Shown: positions 1 through 13,124 of the stretch, piece by piece
Layout: each line of letters opens with the position of its first letter
How positions within the stretch are numbered: position 1 is the stretch's first letter
From: Doris montereyensis
Lineage: Eukaryota > Mollusca > Gastropoda > Nudibranchia > Dorididae
NCBI GenBank assembly: GCA_037039925.1
Contig: JAXRKP010001922.1
Span: forward strand, 1 to 64,000
Direction of reading: 5' to 3'
Length of the DNA stretch: 64,000 nt
Notes under the pieces: model-generated
The model's input: the letters and a program-made list of their open reading frames with translations, nothing else
Told to the model about the DNA's origin: nothing
Database searches by the model: none
Made by a program: the position numbers and the translations under genes

Positions 1-1860
1 GTCTGTAGTCATCAACACAACATGATGCTAATAGTCTCTTCACAGGATTTGTTTTCTTTTCTCCTTTTCTTTTCTTGCTCCCGACACAGAATAGTGAATA
101 GTGAACACTGAACACTCAGCCCGTTCTGATAGCTTGCAGATCTGATCACTTTGCAACAGAGTGTCACGTCAACTTGCTTAGATTTTGTCACCACGTTACA
201 CATTGATTTGAACACTGTTCAGTCCAGTTAAGGCTGCCACCGTTGTACTATATTTACCCAATTTTTGCTCAAATAACCCCCAAAACAGAATCGGGAAGTG
301 TCGACAGTGTCGTCCATAAAACTTCCCTCACGAATATGGTGAGTGTGAGTCATGGCGAAGTGTGAATCAGGTTGCCTTGTATTTGTTTGATTGAAACGAT
401 TGTCTTTAAATGATAATATATGATAAATAGATCTATATAATGATATGATTTTGTTCAAATGTAAGATCTTAAGTTTGTTACTCCCATTAAAATCAGTTCA
501 TGGTTGTGTCTAGAGCAAAATCTGGATAAATTATGGCCTCATCATGAGGCCTGTTGGAATTTTCAGTGAGTGGGTGTGTGAAAGTCAAAGACCTTTTTTA
601 AGTCTTGAACTAGACTCGAGATATAGATCTAGATCTAGATAAAAAGATATGAATTAAAATTTTATAGAGATCTAGATTTGATCTAAAGATCTAGATCTAG
701 AACCTAGATCTAGAATCTTAATGTATTTTATAACACTTCGTTTTGTTCATCTTTTATAACATAGAGACGGGGCATGCAGGATTGAAAAGAAGTGATTTTG
801 TGGTGATTTTAGATCAGTTATTTATTCTAGTCTACACCTAGAGACTAGAAATCTAGACCTTTTCACTGAACACAAAAAAAAGCAAAAAAACAGCCCCAGA
901 ATAAAATTGTTTTTAGGTCAAACATGACATACAGACGAACTAAAAGGATACTAAAATTTAGAATCTAAAGACTCTAATCTAGATTTGCTGTGTTCTAGAT
1001 TGAGATTCTAGATCTTTGTATATTGCAAGTAGGGGATGGGAAATTCAGGGTCAAGGATAGCGTGTGCCCGACTATGGGAGTCATTCCAGGTAAACAGTCC
1101 TTTGTGTTGAGCTTCTCATTGTATGGTATCAGATTGATGAAAATGACCGAAATTCGTCTCGCACAGTCGAAAAAAACTGTGGCAACTGAAAGCAACCTCT
1201 CACATTTATGTCGCGCCAACGTCTGATATATAGAAAGAAAAGACATCATACTAACAGTAAGAACCTCACTGGTAGAATATATATATATATATGGAAATAT
1301 GGCTTGATTTCACTGTATTGCTTCAATAGTATAAAAGTCGACACACACGCCATCCTTTCCTACACATTACTGACCCATCAGTCTTTACAAGAGCTTGCAA
1401 TTTTCTTATGTTTTGACAAAAAGTCAACAGATGTCTATGTTTCGCTTCTATGGCGCATAATGACGTAATCCATTCAAATTACAAGCAACGTGGAGGGAGA
1501 CAGTGGATGGTTGAGATGAGATTTCTTGTGGGAAATTTGTCAAAGAATAGATGTACGGGAAACTTCCCTTCTTGTCTCTTTCTTGTTGGTCGGTGGGAGC
1601 ATGTGGCAGCCTCAGTTTTCTTCATCACCAACATGCAAACCATGAATTCAATGCCTGTAGCTTCTAAGCAATGTTAGATCTCCAAAATATAGAGGGATGA
1701 TCTTTTGCCACCTAGCCTGGTCAGCTAAGATTCTGGACTGCCATTCGAAACACGTGCTGACCTGCAAGTGTCAATTGGTGCATCTGGTGTTCAAACTTCC
1801 CCTCTACCTAGACCAAATCAGGCTTGATGTAGAGAGTGGGACATTTTCATTTCAGTTGGA

Positions 1861-2564
<704 letters not shown>

Positions 2565-3084
2565 ATTTCGTCATTGGTCTGTATTAACATGATGCACCCA
2601 GACAAATGATTGTCAATCTAATAGTATTGAAATGGGAGGACCAATCAATTTACAGTTCATGTGAATGTGTCTTCACAGAGGGCATGTGGTCAATGTATCT
2701 AAAGAAGTTGCTTTCAGTTGGTTAAGCATAAAGTAGGTTTATTGGTTAATGAATAAAAAGCTAAATGTCAATCAAATGAAAACTTCACATTTCAATTGAG
2801 CTCAGTCAATCATGATGGTCCTTATACGGCAATACTCGAGGAGCAGATTTCTACACCTGTCACTGGTCAGAGGTGTGGTAAGTGGTCAGCGAAGCAGGCC
2901 AGGCCTCGGTCTGGCTGGGTCTGGCCACATCCTCAAAAAAAAAACACGCACATGCGTCCTGCATGCTTCTCAGGTATAAGAAACCAAAATGCACATGTAC
3001 GTCTGTGCGCTTCTTGGGTTAAAAGCAAACGAAATTTTAACTTTCACAGAAGGAAACACAAAGTACCAGGACAGGGTAGCCTGG

Positions 3085-3150
3085 AGAAAGATCATTTAGG
3101 GCACCTGAACCGATACCGGAAGGTAGAATGGGAACTGATAACGAAAGATA
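3085..3150 (+). mobile_element. 3' end fragment of a non-LTR retrotransposon
   Basis: The text GGTAGAATGGGAACTGATAACGAAAGATAA matches, in the same sense, the tail of the LINE at 42480-43740 (GTGGGAGCTGATAAAGAAAG on the - strand). Related tails occur at 9833-9885 and 27293-27345. It is only a terminal scrap, without coding potential. Confidence 0.5.
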
Positions 3151-3413
3151 ATATGGGAGGGACTGCCTTAGAGGTTCTTTATTGGTTCTCCCCATCTTTA
3201 TTGGTTCTCCCCATCTTTATTGGTTCTCCCCACCCCTGCACCTCCAATCCCTCTTTTCTCTCTCTGCCTTTATTTTTATGTGTCTTATTAGAATAAAAAG
3301 AGGTTTTTATTCTGAACTGGCTTGATGAAAGGAATATCACGTCTTATCTTGCTTGGTAAAAAGACTTGTAATAATTCTTTTCCTCTTCCACTTCCACCAG
3401 GGTGACTTTCTAG

Positions 3414-3480
3414 AGGTCTCCCATCGTACAATGAAAACAACTTTACACGATTCCATGCAGATACTAATCATCGATCTAGT
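3414..3480 (+). CDS. DDA1: DDA1 exon with the GLP...NFTRFHAD motif
   Basis: The acceptor is ACTTTCTAG before 3414 and the donor is GTAAGT at 3481. The first base completes a lysine codon begun in the previous exon; then 22 codons read GLPSYNENNFTRFHADTNHR and two serines. The human counterpart is GLPVYNKSNFSRFHADSV. An in-frame TGA just upstream of the acceptor supports this exon boundary. It ends in phase 0. Confidence 0.93.
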
Positions 3481-6400
3481 GTAAGTTTGTTTGTCAAATT
3501 GTAATACATTGATTTCTTGATTCTCTTTCATCAGTTTTTTCTCTAAATGATGTTTTTTTCCTGTCCTTGTCTCTTCTTTGGAATTTTTTGGTGAAAGTAA
3601 AAATTAAGTGTTATTTGTTGACAAGTTTGTCTTTTCATTTAAATTTTCATAGAATAATAACACTATATATTGTACGGTAGATGTCAACTAGAGTATTTTT
3701 CTTTGTCAATTCTCACAATATATGATATAACTCTACATGTCTGCACCATGAGTGTCATTATGCTGCCTTTAGATGGAAAAATTTGGATTACAGAAATCAT
3801 GTAACATTTAGTGCAACACAGCAAATGTGAAAGTGAGTTTAATCAAATGTCAATATGACTTAGATGATTTTAAAGCCCTTTGAAGACACTTAAGGGTTGA
3901 ATTGATATGCATGATGTGTTTGCATTATCTCGTTGCAGAAACCTACCGTGTATATCTCCACCAAAGATTATCCATCGGAACAGGGTAGGTTACAAAATTG
4001 TTAGAACAAGAGAAAAGATTGTAAAGGGATGTGTTCAAGCCTCATTCCATATTTTATCACTTTCAAATGTTTTATGTACCTATTTATTTAAGCTTATTTG
4101 TGGAAAGTTAGTCACAAGATCACATAAGCTTAGGTTTTCAGTAAATGTCAACATTCTGTCAAGAAGTTTGTAACTCTCCGAATCATGAACATTTCAAGAT
4201 TTTGAAGAGACATTTATATATTATCCTGAAATGTGAATTTTAATTATAGATTATAAACTATTCTGGGTACATGTATGTAGAAGCCAACTTCCATTTAAAA
4301 GCGTGTCCTACATAGACATTTTTATCTTTTCCTAAGTTGCATGGTTTTTTGCAGAGAAACTACTAAATAGAGAAAAAAAAAAAAAGCAAACTGCATGGGA
4401 AAAGAACTGCAAGCTGATCCATACTGAAGATCCCTAGTCGTTTTGAAAGTCTGTGAGACTGAAATAAATCAATCCTCTAATGTGATATTCATACCTTGTA
4501 TTCAAATATACACTCAAACCTCGCTATACTCTGCTTCCTGCTTTACCACCATTCTTGATTACTGTCAGCTTTCCTTCTTTGTATTTATCAGACAGTTTAT
4601 ATAGAAAATGAAGAAATAAGTCATAATTATACCGCCATCTGCCAACGATGCTTAATGATTAATAGTAAAATACATCCCCCTCCTTGAAGTGATGCAGGTA
4701 GTAGAATCTAGTTTGATTTGGTCAAAGGTTGCAGATACACACACACACACATACAAAAGCATCAGTGTCCTGTGTGACCTGTGACATCCCCATGCGCAAT
4801 TCATCACTCCTCTCTCATTCTTCGTAACCCTGGGCAAATGGAACCCAGACAGATGTGTAGGATGTTGTCAGGCCTACTTACAACTGCTTCTGTTTCATCA
4901 ATTTCCCTGTCCACCATGTGTGGTGATCTCAGGATGATTTCAGAGGACACAGAAAAACGATATGTAAGCAGAGGAGTGAAAAGAAAGACGTACAGCCTAC
5001 CAGCAATGTTTGTCACCCTCCCACACTACTGCTGCTGCTGCTGCAGCTACATTGTACTACAGTAGTAGCATTATCACATGTAGTGGGTCTTCATCGTATT
5101 GTCAGATTTAAGTGTTCCCTAGGTCTTCTACATGTACCAGTACTTTACATCAATATTGACTATCTCCTTGTTATAATACGGACTAAGGGCGTCATTATAA
5201 CACCAAATTACCACTGATACAACACAGTTGACTGGTATTACAAGTTTTAAGTGTACATCACATTGTATAATCCAACATGCAAAAGCCACTTTTGACTAAA
5301 TATTAATGTAATTTAAAAGTGACATCTGTTTTGTAATGTAAATAATCCATATTTCATGCAAATGTCTAAAAGTGGATACTTTTGTAATATAAACTGTTTT
5401 GTAAGTGAATACTGTTTTGTAATGTCTTAAAGTGAATACTATTTTGTAATGTCTAAAAAGTGAATACTATTTTGTAATGTCTAAAAGTGAATACTATTTT
5501 GTAATGTCTAAAAGTGAATACTATTTTGTAATGTCTAAAAGTGAATACTATTTTGTAATGTCTAAAGTCTAAAAGTGAAACTATTTTGTAAATACTGTTT
5601 TGTAATGTCTAAAAGTGAATACTATTTTGTAATGTCTTAAAGTGAATACTGTTTTGTAATGTCTTAAAGTGAATACTGTTTTGTAATGTCTTTTCCAGTG
5701 ATAACAACAGAAAGAGCAAGCATACTTCTTCGCTACTTGCATCAGCAATGGGACAAACAGGTTTCTATTCCAAATATTGTAATATAAATTGCTTTTTTTT
5801 TTTTTTTGGTGTGAAATACTTCTTAAGAGCAGAATTGAAATTGAACCTAGGTGAATATATGTCACTTTGATTAAAAAGCTGTATGTTTCATGGTTCTTAA
5901 AAGTTTACATTGTAAAAGTTCAAGAAATAATCTTTCGAGGTAATAATGAAATAATGGACCAAGTTAATTTTTTTGAATTTTTGACCAAGTATCAACTTCT
6001 GATGGCATGAGAGAACCAAAAGAATACAGCACAAACAGTGGACCAAGGATTGTTGACTGGGAAATCACATTTTTATAGAACAATTTTTACTGATGCTAGT
6101 TAGAGCACATTTCTGTACAAACTGATTGGAATGCTTTTTCTTAATTTGTGATGTATTGTGTATTTCAAGGAATGGTGCCCAAACTGAATGCCCTTTTTTC
6201 CCCGTTTAAAGCTATATAAATGATAGGAAAAGATTTAAATGTCTTTACAATGTCATTTGAAAATCAAATTGTTTTCAATAGATCTCTTTGCTGTTCATCA
6301 TTAATTAAATTGATTGAAATCAAAAAAAGATTTACATTTAATTCTTAAAATGTTAATTTGTTTTTGTGCTTTTTTTTTCATTTTCCAGAATGTAAGCAAA

Positions 6401-6710
6401 AAACGAGACAGCCAAAAGGCAAATTTACAAGATGGACAGGAAGGCAGTTCATCCTCCAAGGTTGCACGGCTGAATTCGACAGATAGTTCCTAGTCTGACA
6501 AGTATGAGGTCAGAGGAGCGTGATAGCTTTAATGATCACTGCTTCATGTCACTCATTAGTCATCGTGAGATTGTGTGTCTAAGGTTTTGAAATTGCAAGT
6601 CTGGATTTAAGCATCAGATTAACTCAGTATAATGTGTAACAGTGTGACCAACTTCAGGGAATTTACATTGACAATGATTTTGTGAACGATGTGTTTATAG
6701 ATGTAATAAA
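3414..6710 (+). CDS. DDA1: DDA1, DET1- and DDB1-associated protein 1 (four exons; first coding exon not found)
   Basis: DDA1 is a small (about 100 residue) acidic/basic protein that binds DDB1 and stabilises CUL4-DDB1-DCAF ubiquitin ligases in the nucleus. Four exons on the + strand join in phase: 3414-3480, 3939-3984, 5699-5760 and 6389-6493. They give a product with the family hallmarks in order: GLPSYNENNFTRFHAD, then VYISTKDYPSEQ, then [12 protein letters not shown], then a Lys/Arg-rich tail ending KVARLNSTDSS and a stop. About 93 residues are visible; only the few residues before the GLP motif (human begins MADFLK) are missing. The frame is intact, unlike the neighbouring unc-13 gene. 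A polyadenylation signal follows about 210 bp after the stop. Confidence 0.95.
3939..3984 (+). CDS. DDA1: DDA1 exon with the VYISTKDYPSEQ motif
   Basis: The acceptor is CGTTGCAG and the donor is GTAGGT at 3985. It encodes KPTVYISTKDYPSEQ plus one base of a valine codon. Human DDA1 has PSVYLPTREYPSEQ at this point. The small exon is conserved almost residue for residue. Confidence 0.95.
5390..5690. repeat. Minisatellite, about 27 bp unit, inside a DDA1 intron
   Basis: About eleven tandem units of a GTGAATACTATTTTGTAATG-type sequence followed by TCTAAAA or TCTTAAA are visible. The array runs to within a few bases of the splice acceptor of the next DDA1 exon (5699), so the polypyrimidine stretch and any branch point must lie in or beside the last unit. 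Confidence 0.93.
5699..5760 (+). CDS. DDA1: DDA1 exon with the [11 protein letters not shown] core
   Basis: The acceptor is TCTTTTCCAG and the donor starts GTTTCT at 5761. It completes a valine codon and then encodes [20 protein letters not shown]. This is the best-conserved block of the family (human [20 protein letters not shown]). It ends in phase 0. Confidence 0.96.
6389..6493 (+). CDS. DDA1: DDA1 last exon with stop codon
   Basis: The acceptor is TTTCATTTTCCAG. The exon encodes NVSKKRDSQKANLQDGQEGS, then SSSKVARLNSTDSS and TAG at 6491-6493. The human tail (KKRDQEQVELEG...PPRKVARTDSPDMHEDT) has the same basic start, Glu/Gln-rich middle and KVAR motif. This exon is ten residues or so shorter at the end. 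Confidence 0.93.
   Translation, partial: NVSKKRDSQKANLQDGQEGSSSSKVARLNSTDSS
6705..6710 (+). terminator. Candidate DDA1 polyadenylation signal AATAAA
   Basis: The canonical hexamer AATAAA lies about 210 bp after the DDA1 stop and is followed by a GT-rich stretch (AGTTTGTTGATCC...GTGG), as at animal poly(A) sites. Further AT-rich hexamers downstream could also serve. Confidence 0.6.
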
Positions 6711-8090
6711 AGTTTGTTGATCCATCGTGGTTAGAATTACTATGAATTTAAAGTTTTGGGAAAAGAAATATTTTTCAATTATCATTAAGTTAGGTGGTAA
6801 TTTTGTTTAAAAGAAAAGATTGTAAAAGATTGTATTGAGATCTTCAGAAAGTTTTGTAAACATTTCGGTTTTAGCAAAGATTGTTAGCTAGTCTAGACAT
6901 ATTACTATCCTTTGTCCAGATTTTCTTTTTAAAACAAAATTTGTGGCCGTGGCTGTATGCTATTATTGGTCTTACTTGTAGTCATTGACCAAACGAATGG
7001 AGCATGCAGCACATAATTCTTTTCTTTATGATCAATTTGTGACCGGTTAGTTTATCATTCATTTAAAACAAAAGCTCAGAAAGTAGTAAAATGGCCGTGG
7101 TTGATGACGATTGTGCAAGAGATTACTACATGTAGTATGTCTTCTAGCCAGTAGCAAGTGTTTGATTATTTGGGGTCAAACATCGGTGTGGGGAAATTGG
7201 ATGCACTTGAGTATGAATTCTTTGGGTATTGACATATTATGACAGCTATTATAAATGATAATTTGGTTTAAGTGGGGGAAAAATGATACTTTTTTGTGCG
7301 CATGTGTGCTTGTGATAGTGTAAAGTGAAATTCTATTATCTCAATCTCTCTGTAAAAGCAAACCGTTTTTCATTATGAAATTTGACTTGTACGTTGAGTT
7401 TTATCATTCAGACTTGCTAATTAAAAACTTGTATTCCTATTCAATCACTTGAATTTTGCTGTAATTTAAAAAAAGATGCCATACTATATTACTTAGTACC
7501 TTTCTTCACAAGTGCTTGTTTCACTTAACGATTTTTTTTCAGATCTCATTCCTCAGATATGAGAGACATCTTTACATACACAGCAGTAAAAGAGGCAAAT
7601 GTTGCATATCAACTCTTTTAATACTTAAAACTGATTCAACTCACCTCCTTCTCAAACACAGAAAACATGAAAACAACAAAAATAGAGAAAGTCAAATGTT
7701 TTAGTAAAAATGTCTGTCACAGTGTTGAGTGTTATCATGAAATTTTAAATTTCAATAGGAAGAACATCGGGTTTGCTTTGTTTAAAGGAAAAGGGGCCGA
7801 AAAAAGGTGTACCAAATTAATGCCAAAACAAAACAAACATAATAATCAATGATAAAGATCCCAATTTTGTCGTCTCTTCCTCATGTTTTGTTTTCATTGT
7901 AGACCATCGCCGTGTATAAATTTTCCACAATTGCCATGTCTCAGATGAAAGCCCTGACATGTCCAGTAATTTCATGTAGTTTATGTTTTATTATTACTCG
8001 AAATATTTAAAACAAAAGGGCACATTGTTGATTGCTGTTTCAATGAAAGTATGGATGGCAAGCACTGACAACATAGATAGGAATTTAATT
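6711..8090. other. Intergenic AT-rich DNA, nothing recognised
   Basis: This is DDA1 3' flank. Short open frames near 7516-7852 have no recognisable similarity, poor composition and no splice context. I see no repeat array or RNA gene here. Confidence 0.5.
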
Positions 8091-8094
8091 CAGT

Positions 8095-8395
8095 TCTAGT
8101 GTTGTGAGCTGGTTCAAGCCCTGCAACTGGCATAGGTGGCATTTTTTCACAGCGTTGTATGCTTAGGAAAGGTGTTTCACTCTGCTTTCCTCACTTAGCT
8201 TAGGCGTGAATGAGTACCCAGCTATAGGTAGACAAGAATCTTGTCAGGGTGTTAGTACAAAAAAGCCTAACGGGCTTGTGTACTGTATGCTCCCCGAGGG
8301 AGTTGAGGACTGAATGAAATGACCTGGTGGGGGGATGGTTGATGTACAGTCGGTGAGCCTGCACTTGTGCGGGGTTACAGCCTATAAATCCATCT
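8095..8395 (+). mobile_element. SINE-like element, family S1 (best copy)
   Basis: This is a 300 bp dispersed element. It has a promoter-like head (GGTTCAAGCC near 8110, resembling a tRNA B box) and a body containing TACTGTATGCTCCCCGAGGG, then GTACAGTCGGTGAGCCTGCA and the terminal TATAAATCCATCTT followed by an A-rich tail. Related copies, whole or partial, are at 9265-9545 (-), 17095-17345 (-), 40668-40822 (+) and 50640-50735 (+). Confidence 0.75.
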
Positions 8396-8429
8396 TTAAA
8401 AAAAAATAAGAAACCCATCTTGATCATAA

Positions 8430-9215
8430 CTAACACACGAGAAACAACCTGGATGAAATTACATAGAACTATAGACTACATAGATAATAACATGCTAAAG
8501 AACATCCTGGATGACTAACGTCATAGATACCGAAGAACATCCTGGAAGAAATTACATAGAACTAAAGACTAACGTTATAGATAATAACATATCCTAGAAA
8601 TATAGATGACTAACGTCATAGATAATAACATACCGATAATAACATACTAAAGAACATCCTGGAAGAAATTACATAGAAATGGATGAATTACATAGAACTA
8701 TAGTATATATAGTCATAGATAATAGCATGCTAAAGAACATCCTGGATGGATGTAATGTAAAGAACATCCTGGATGACTAAGTCATAATAACATACATCCT
8801 GAAGAAATTACTAGAACTATATACATATAGGACTAACGTTATAGATAATAACATACTGAACATCCTGGATGAAATTACATAGAAATATAGAACATATATG
8901 ACTAACGTCATAGATAATAACATGCTAAAGAACATCCTGGATGAAATTACATAGAACTATTACATATATGACTAACGTCATAGATAATAACATACTAAAG
9001 AACATCCTGGATGACTAACGTCATAAATAATAACATACCGAAGAACATCCTGGATGAAATTACATAGAAATATAGTACATATATGACTAACGTCATAGAT
9101 AATAACATACTTATAAACATCCTGGAAGAAATTACATAGAACTATAGTACATATAAGACTAACGTCATAGAAAATACATACCAAAGAACATCCTGGATAT
9201 TACATGGCAGTACTG
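8430..9215. repeat. Minisatellite, irregular unit of about 60-75 bp
   Basis: Repeated modules AAAGAACATCCTGGATGA, AATTACATAGAACTATAG and GACTAACGTCATAGATAATA recur in order about a dozen times with deletions and partial units. The array directly follows the A-rich tail of the S1 element ending near 8400. Confidence 0.93.
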
Positions 9216-9264
9216 TATATAAAAGAAAGATGGATATGTGTGTGTGTGTGCCTACACAAGTGAA

Positions 9265-9545
9265 GGCTCACTGGCTGTACATTAATTATCCCACAGCAGG
9301 CCATTTCACTCAAACCTCTTTTGAACTCTTTAGGAGTTTATAGTGCAGCAGCCTGTTGCGGGCTTTGCGCTGACACTTACAAAATCTTTCGCTTCCTGTA
9401 GCTGGTTACTCATTCACGCTCGAATTGTATGAAATGTCTTTCCTAAAACAACAATGTTGTGAAACAAGATCTAGGCCAACCAGGGTTTTTGAATCCGTGC
9501 CGTCGTGATAAGAAATACTACAGCTCCGCCGAAACGCCTCGATAT
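9265..9545 (-). mobile_element. SINE-like element, family S1 (reverse copy)
   Basis: In reverse orientation this has the same order of blocks as the copy at 8095: the GTGAAGGCTCAC block, then TCAAACCTCTTTTGAACTC..., the cysteine-rich-looking CAGCCTGTTGCGGGC block, and a B-box-like GGGTTTTTGAATCC near 9484. It is more diverged than the 8095 copy. Confidence 0.6.
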
Positions 9546-9639
9546 ATATTGGACACATCACAGATAAAAGCATTATAGATAATTGCTTATGTGAGAAGCA
9601 TAATAAACAGCAGCACGAGGTGAAACCTCACAGATAGCC

Positions 9640-9790
9640 TGTGTATGAGAAAAAATGGTTGGCAAAACATTAAATATAATTATGAATTTTAATTCTCTGA
9701 AATTTACCCCGCCCACCATGTACGGTGAATTAAGAGGAATTTGCAAGATGAAAGATAAGTGAAAGGAGCAGCATCTGTCAACTACCCACA
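9640..9790 (-). mobile_element. Dispersed repeat R1 (reverse copy)
   Basis: R1 is a roughly 130 bp dispersed sequence recurring throughout the window. In this orientation its blocks are CCACCATGTRCGGTGA, then TTAAGAGGAAA-CAGCAAGATGA, then GATAAGTGAAAGG, ending near a CTACC-CAGTAG box. This copy is missing part of the last block. Confidence 0.65.
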
Positions 9791-9832
9791 ATAAGAGTAC
9801 AGATGAGAAACGTTATTAACAGTACATGTATA

Positions 9833-9885
9833 TATCTTTCTTTCTTTCTTTATCGGCTCCCATTCTACCTTCCGGTGTATGAGTA
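9833..9885 (-). mobile_element. 3' tail of a non-LTR retrotransposon
   Basis: CTTTCTTTCTTTATCGGCTC followed by CCATTCTACCTTCCGGTGTATG matches the 3' end of the LINE at 42480-43740, read on the - strand, including its (GAAA)n tail. Confidence 0.5.
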
Positions 9886-9967
9886 TATGTATATATGAGT
9901 CGTGGAAATCATCATAGATAACATGTTTACTATTGCATCTTGAAAAAGTAATCGCTATGTGAGGCAT

Positions 9968-10225
9968 TAGGGAACTGTGTGGTCCAGAGGCAAGGTGTCG
10001 ACCTCTCAACCAAAAAGGATGTGGGCTTGTGCCCGACTCTGGGTGAAAAGATTTTCTCGAGTTAAAAAGAAAAAAGGTCCTGTATGCAGATCACAACACG
10101 TTGTGCACGGTTAAAGATCACACCCCCCCCCCCAACTGTTTACAAGACAGGTCCGGGCAAAATAGAACTCCTATCAATAACCCGGAGATCACCTTAGGTG
10201 CAGCTGTGGGTAAAATCGAATACAA
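9968..10225 (+). mobile_element. tRNA-headed SINE, family S2
   Basis: The head reads TGGTCCAGAGGCAAGGTGTC (A-box-like), then TCTCAACCAAAAAGGATGTG and a degraded B box. It is followed by a body with GGTCCTGTATGCAGATCACA, a C10 run and GTTTACAAGACAGGTCCGGG. The same layout is seen at 16543-16835 (+) and 44695-44957 (-). Confidence 0.7.
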
Positions 10226-11464
10226 AACCTAAGGCACCTCTTAATGGCTGCCACCTTACGTTCCTGTGAAAAGGGGATGAACAATGTGTGCTCATGAAAA
10301 ATTAATAGGACCATCGCTCAAATACTTGAAAGTTAAAATTTTACATTTTCTCCCTGAACTGAATAACATGATGGATTGTATCTCCCTACCTGTCACTTTG
10401 TGGGCAGGTGACATGTATGCTGCTAGATCCTACCTCTTTCCTTTTCTTAACATGTCTTTTCATCTTGTTTTTTTTCATTAATTCCCTCATGAAATTGCTG
10501 CATATGTTTGGGCTGGGTGAATTACAGTGAAACAAACCTTTCCCTCTCAATGATTTATGTTATATTGCTCCCCACCCCCACCCCCAACTGATATTTGGGA
10601 TGTACTCATAATATAGTTGCACCATCTCCCAACCAAACCTGGAAATCTTGTTTTCTTATTTAATTTGTCGCCTGGTTAAACAGGAAAAGTGTTGACTGCC
10701 CAAACGGCGTCCCTGAACTGTCATGTTTTTAATTTTTAATTTAAGTTTTCTGAGACCAGAATTTGTTTGCTTTCTTTTGTGCATTCTATTTGTTAGTTTC
10801 CATGCATTGAGTGACTATATAATCATATGTAAATATGTCTCATGTCATGCTCCTACGGAGTGTTAGAGTGGTACAATTTCTTCCTCAGTGTTAGTGTTAT
10901 AAAATGCCTGTTTTCTTCCCCGGTATCAGTTCATTGATTACAAATACAATGAATTCTACTTTCAGCTTCGTAAAATGTATTAACGTTTTATATATGTTCA
11001 TGTAAAGATATAGTGTACATACAATCCCTGCAGTTGCGGCGAGCAAAAGTGTATCTTCATACCCCATCAGGTATTAATACTTAGTTGTGAACTTGTCTGT
11101 TGATTTCATCATGATGCAACTGTCAATTGTTTGATTTGAAGTTTGATTTGAAATTTGACTATTTTGTATGTCGTTTATATTACATGGTTTGCATGCATTC
11201 ATTTCATAGATGACCAAATCGCAGTGCAATCAACTCCCACTCCCTTTCCACTGCAATCCATTCCACTTCTATTCAATTCTAGTGTGGAATGGAATGGTTG
11301 TGGAATGGAAAGCAAGGGGAGTGACTCCTTTTCTGATCCATTCGGTTTCAACTTAACTTTAAGACTGCCAATAATTTTTTGATTGAAGAAAGGACATGAA
11401 TGCAGGAGACAAAACTACTGGGTGGGTGCACAGTGAATGCAATAAAATAGGTGGATGTTGTTAT
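10226..11464. other. Intergenic DNA with one degenerate R1 copy
   Basis: Around 10385-10535 blocks reminiscent of R1 occur (GGTGACATGTATGCTGCTAG, ATCCTACCTCTTTCC, TTCCCTCATGAAATTGCTGC, GGGTGAATTACAG). The rest, including short open frames, shows nothing I recognise. Confidence 0.4.
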
Positions 11465-11465
11465 T

Positions 11466-11612
11466 GGTGGTTGGGGATGGTGCTGGTAGGTCCTACTTCT
11501 TACTTCCTTTCCTTATTCCACTTATCGTTAATCTTGCTCATTCTACTTAATTCACTCTGAGATCACCGCATATGGTGAACAGGATAAATTTCAATACAAT
11601 AATCGAATGAAG
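11466..11612 (+). mobile_element. Dispersed repeat R1 (forward copy)
   Basis: Forward order: GGTGCTGGTAGGTCCTACTT, then CTTTCC...CACTTATCGTTAATCTTGCT, then TTAATTCACTCTGAGATCAC, CGCATATGGTGAACAGG and TTTCAATACAATAATCGAATGAA. This is one of the more complete copies. Confidence 0.7.
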
Positions 11613-13124
11613 CTTTGGATGATGGAGAAAAAAGAGATAAGTTAAGAAATTATTTTTTGTGTGAATGTGTGTGTTCACAGTTTTTAAAACCCAGACATAC
11701 AGAGAATATCATCTTGTGAACTATACAACACAGGACGTTCTTGTGCTGAAACAATTATACTATCTTCATTTAGGGCTGCCCCATTTTACTACTAAAACAA
11801 ATCATTCCGGTTTTGTTGATTTCAAGTGGGGAGAAATTTTAATGCAATGGTAAAATCTTTTTGTTGATGTGACTTGGAAATGGAGTTGAATTGAAGTGAA
11901 GTTCAGATGACATGTATTATATTATTATATTATACAGTCATCCTTATCCCTCTTGCTTAAAACCGTTGGATGGAAACAAGAGTTGGAATTGTTTGCACTG
12001 CATAATAATATTATGGTCCCTTAAGGCCAACTTTACTGGGAATTTCATTTTTCATTTCCATTTCCTCACTTCTTCACTTATCCCTCGTGAACAGAGAAAC
12101 GGTAAACGGTATTATAATAGTTACCTTCACATAAGGCCTCACCTTTCATTACCTGCTTGTCACTTACGAAAGAGCGTGAATACAGAATGTGGCCATGCTC
12201 ACTTTTTGTGAATCTATTTCTTTTTAACACATTTTCTGATGAAATGATAAAATCTGAATTCATATTTCATACTCTTTGCTATATTTTAATACAATTAATA
12301 CCAAATACTATGCAATTTGTTTTTAGGTGGACAAATTGCCGAGATCTAAATGCATTAAAACTCCATGTGGCTAATGTTGTTATAAGGGAAAATGGCGGTC
12401 TATAATGTAAGACAAAGTGGAAATGAGAATAAAAAATGAATTTCCATGTGAAGTCGACTTAAGGCTTCTGATTTTCTCTATCAGTTTTAGGGAAATAAGT
12501 TGAGATGATATGTATGTGTAATTTAGTGTAAGAGCATGTTTTTCAAGTCATCACTAGATCTACCTTAAGATATTCAGCTGGTGTAACATCACCTTCAATC
12601 TCTCAATTGAAATTTTAATCTTTTTGGATGGACCAAGCATCTTGTGATATCCACAGACATCAAAACTGACCATTGCCTGTATTGTGGGTGGGTAAATTCA
12701 ATTTCTTTATTTTAGTTTGTCTTCATCAATCAGCTTCTCCGATAATCATTCTTTCTTATTTGATTCTTTTTTCTTCTCTTCTGGTCTTTGAACACTTGGG
12801 CATCACACTGACATCTGATGACTGGAAGATCTTATGTTGAGTATATAAAATAAAAAATAAAATGTTTTTTTGTTTTCATATGTACTTTGCTATTTCTCTT
12901 TCTCATATTGCATTTTGCAAGTCCATGACTGTTCTCTGTGTCATTATCAGTCTTGTTGAGGACAAACATACTGTTTGGTATTTCAAACGTCAATACAAAA
13001 GAATATTATCCTCACTGACTTAATCTTAGAGTTACCACTACAGCTGTTCTTTAGACCAAAATTGTTGTGTAAAATAGTGTACACAATCCTAAAGTTGTTT
13101 TTTAGGCACATTTTCAGGAATAAA
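11613..13124. other. Intergenic AT-rich DNA, nothing recognised
   Basis: Only short open frames of low complexity were seen. I found no splice-supported exon, array or RNA gene. Confidence 0.45.

Noticed and set aside
228..338. Possible first coding exon of DDA1 ending at the GTGAGT donor at 339
   Set aside because: The exon at 3414 needs a preceding codon split after two bases and ending in a lysine; none of the frames ending at 338 gives a plausible MxDFLK start.
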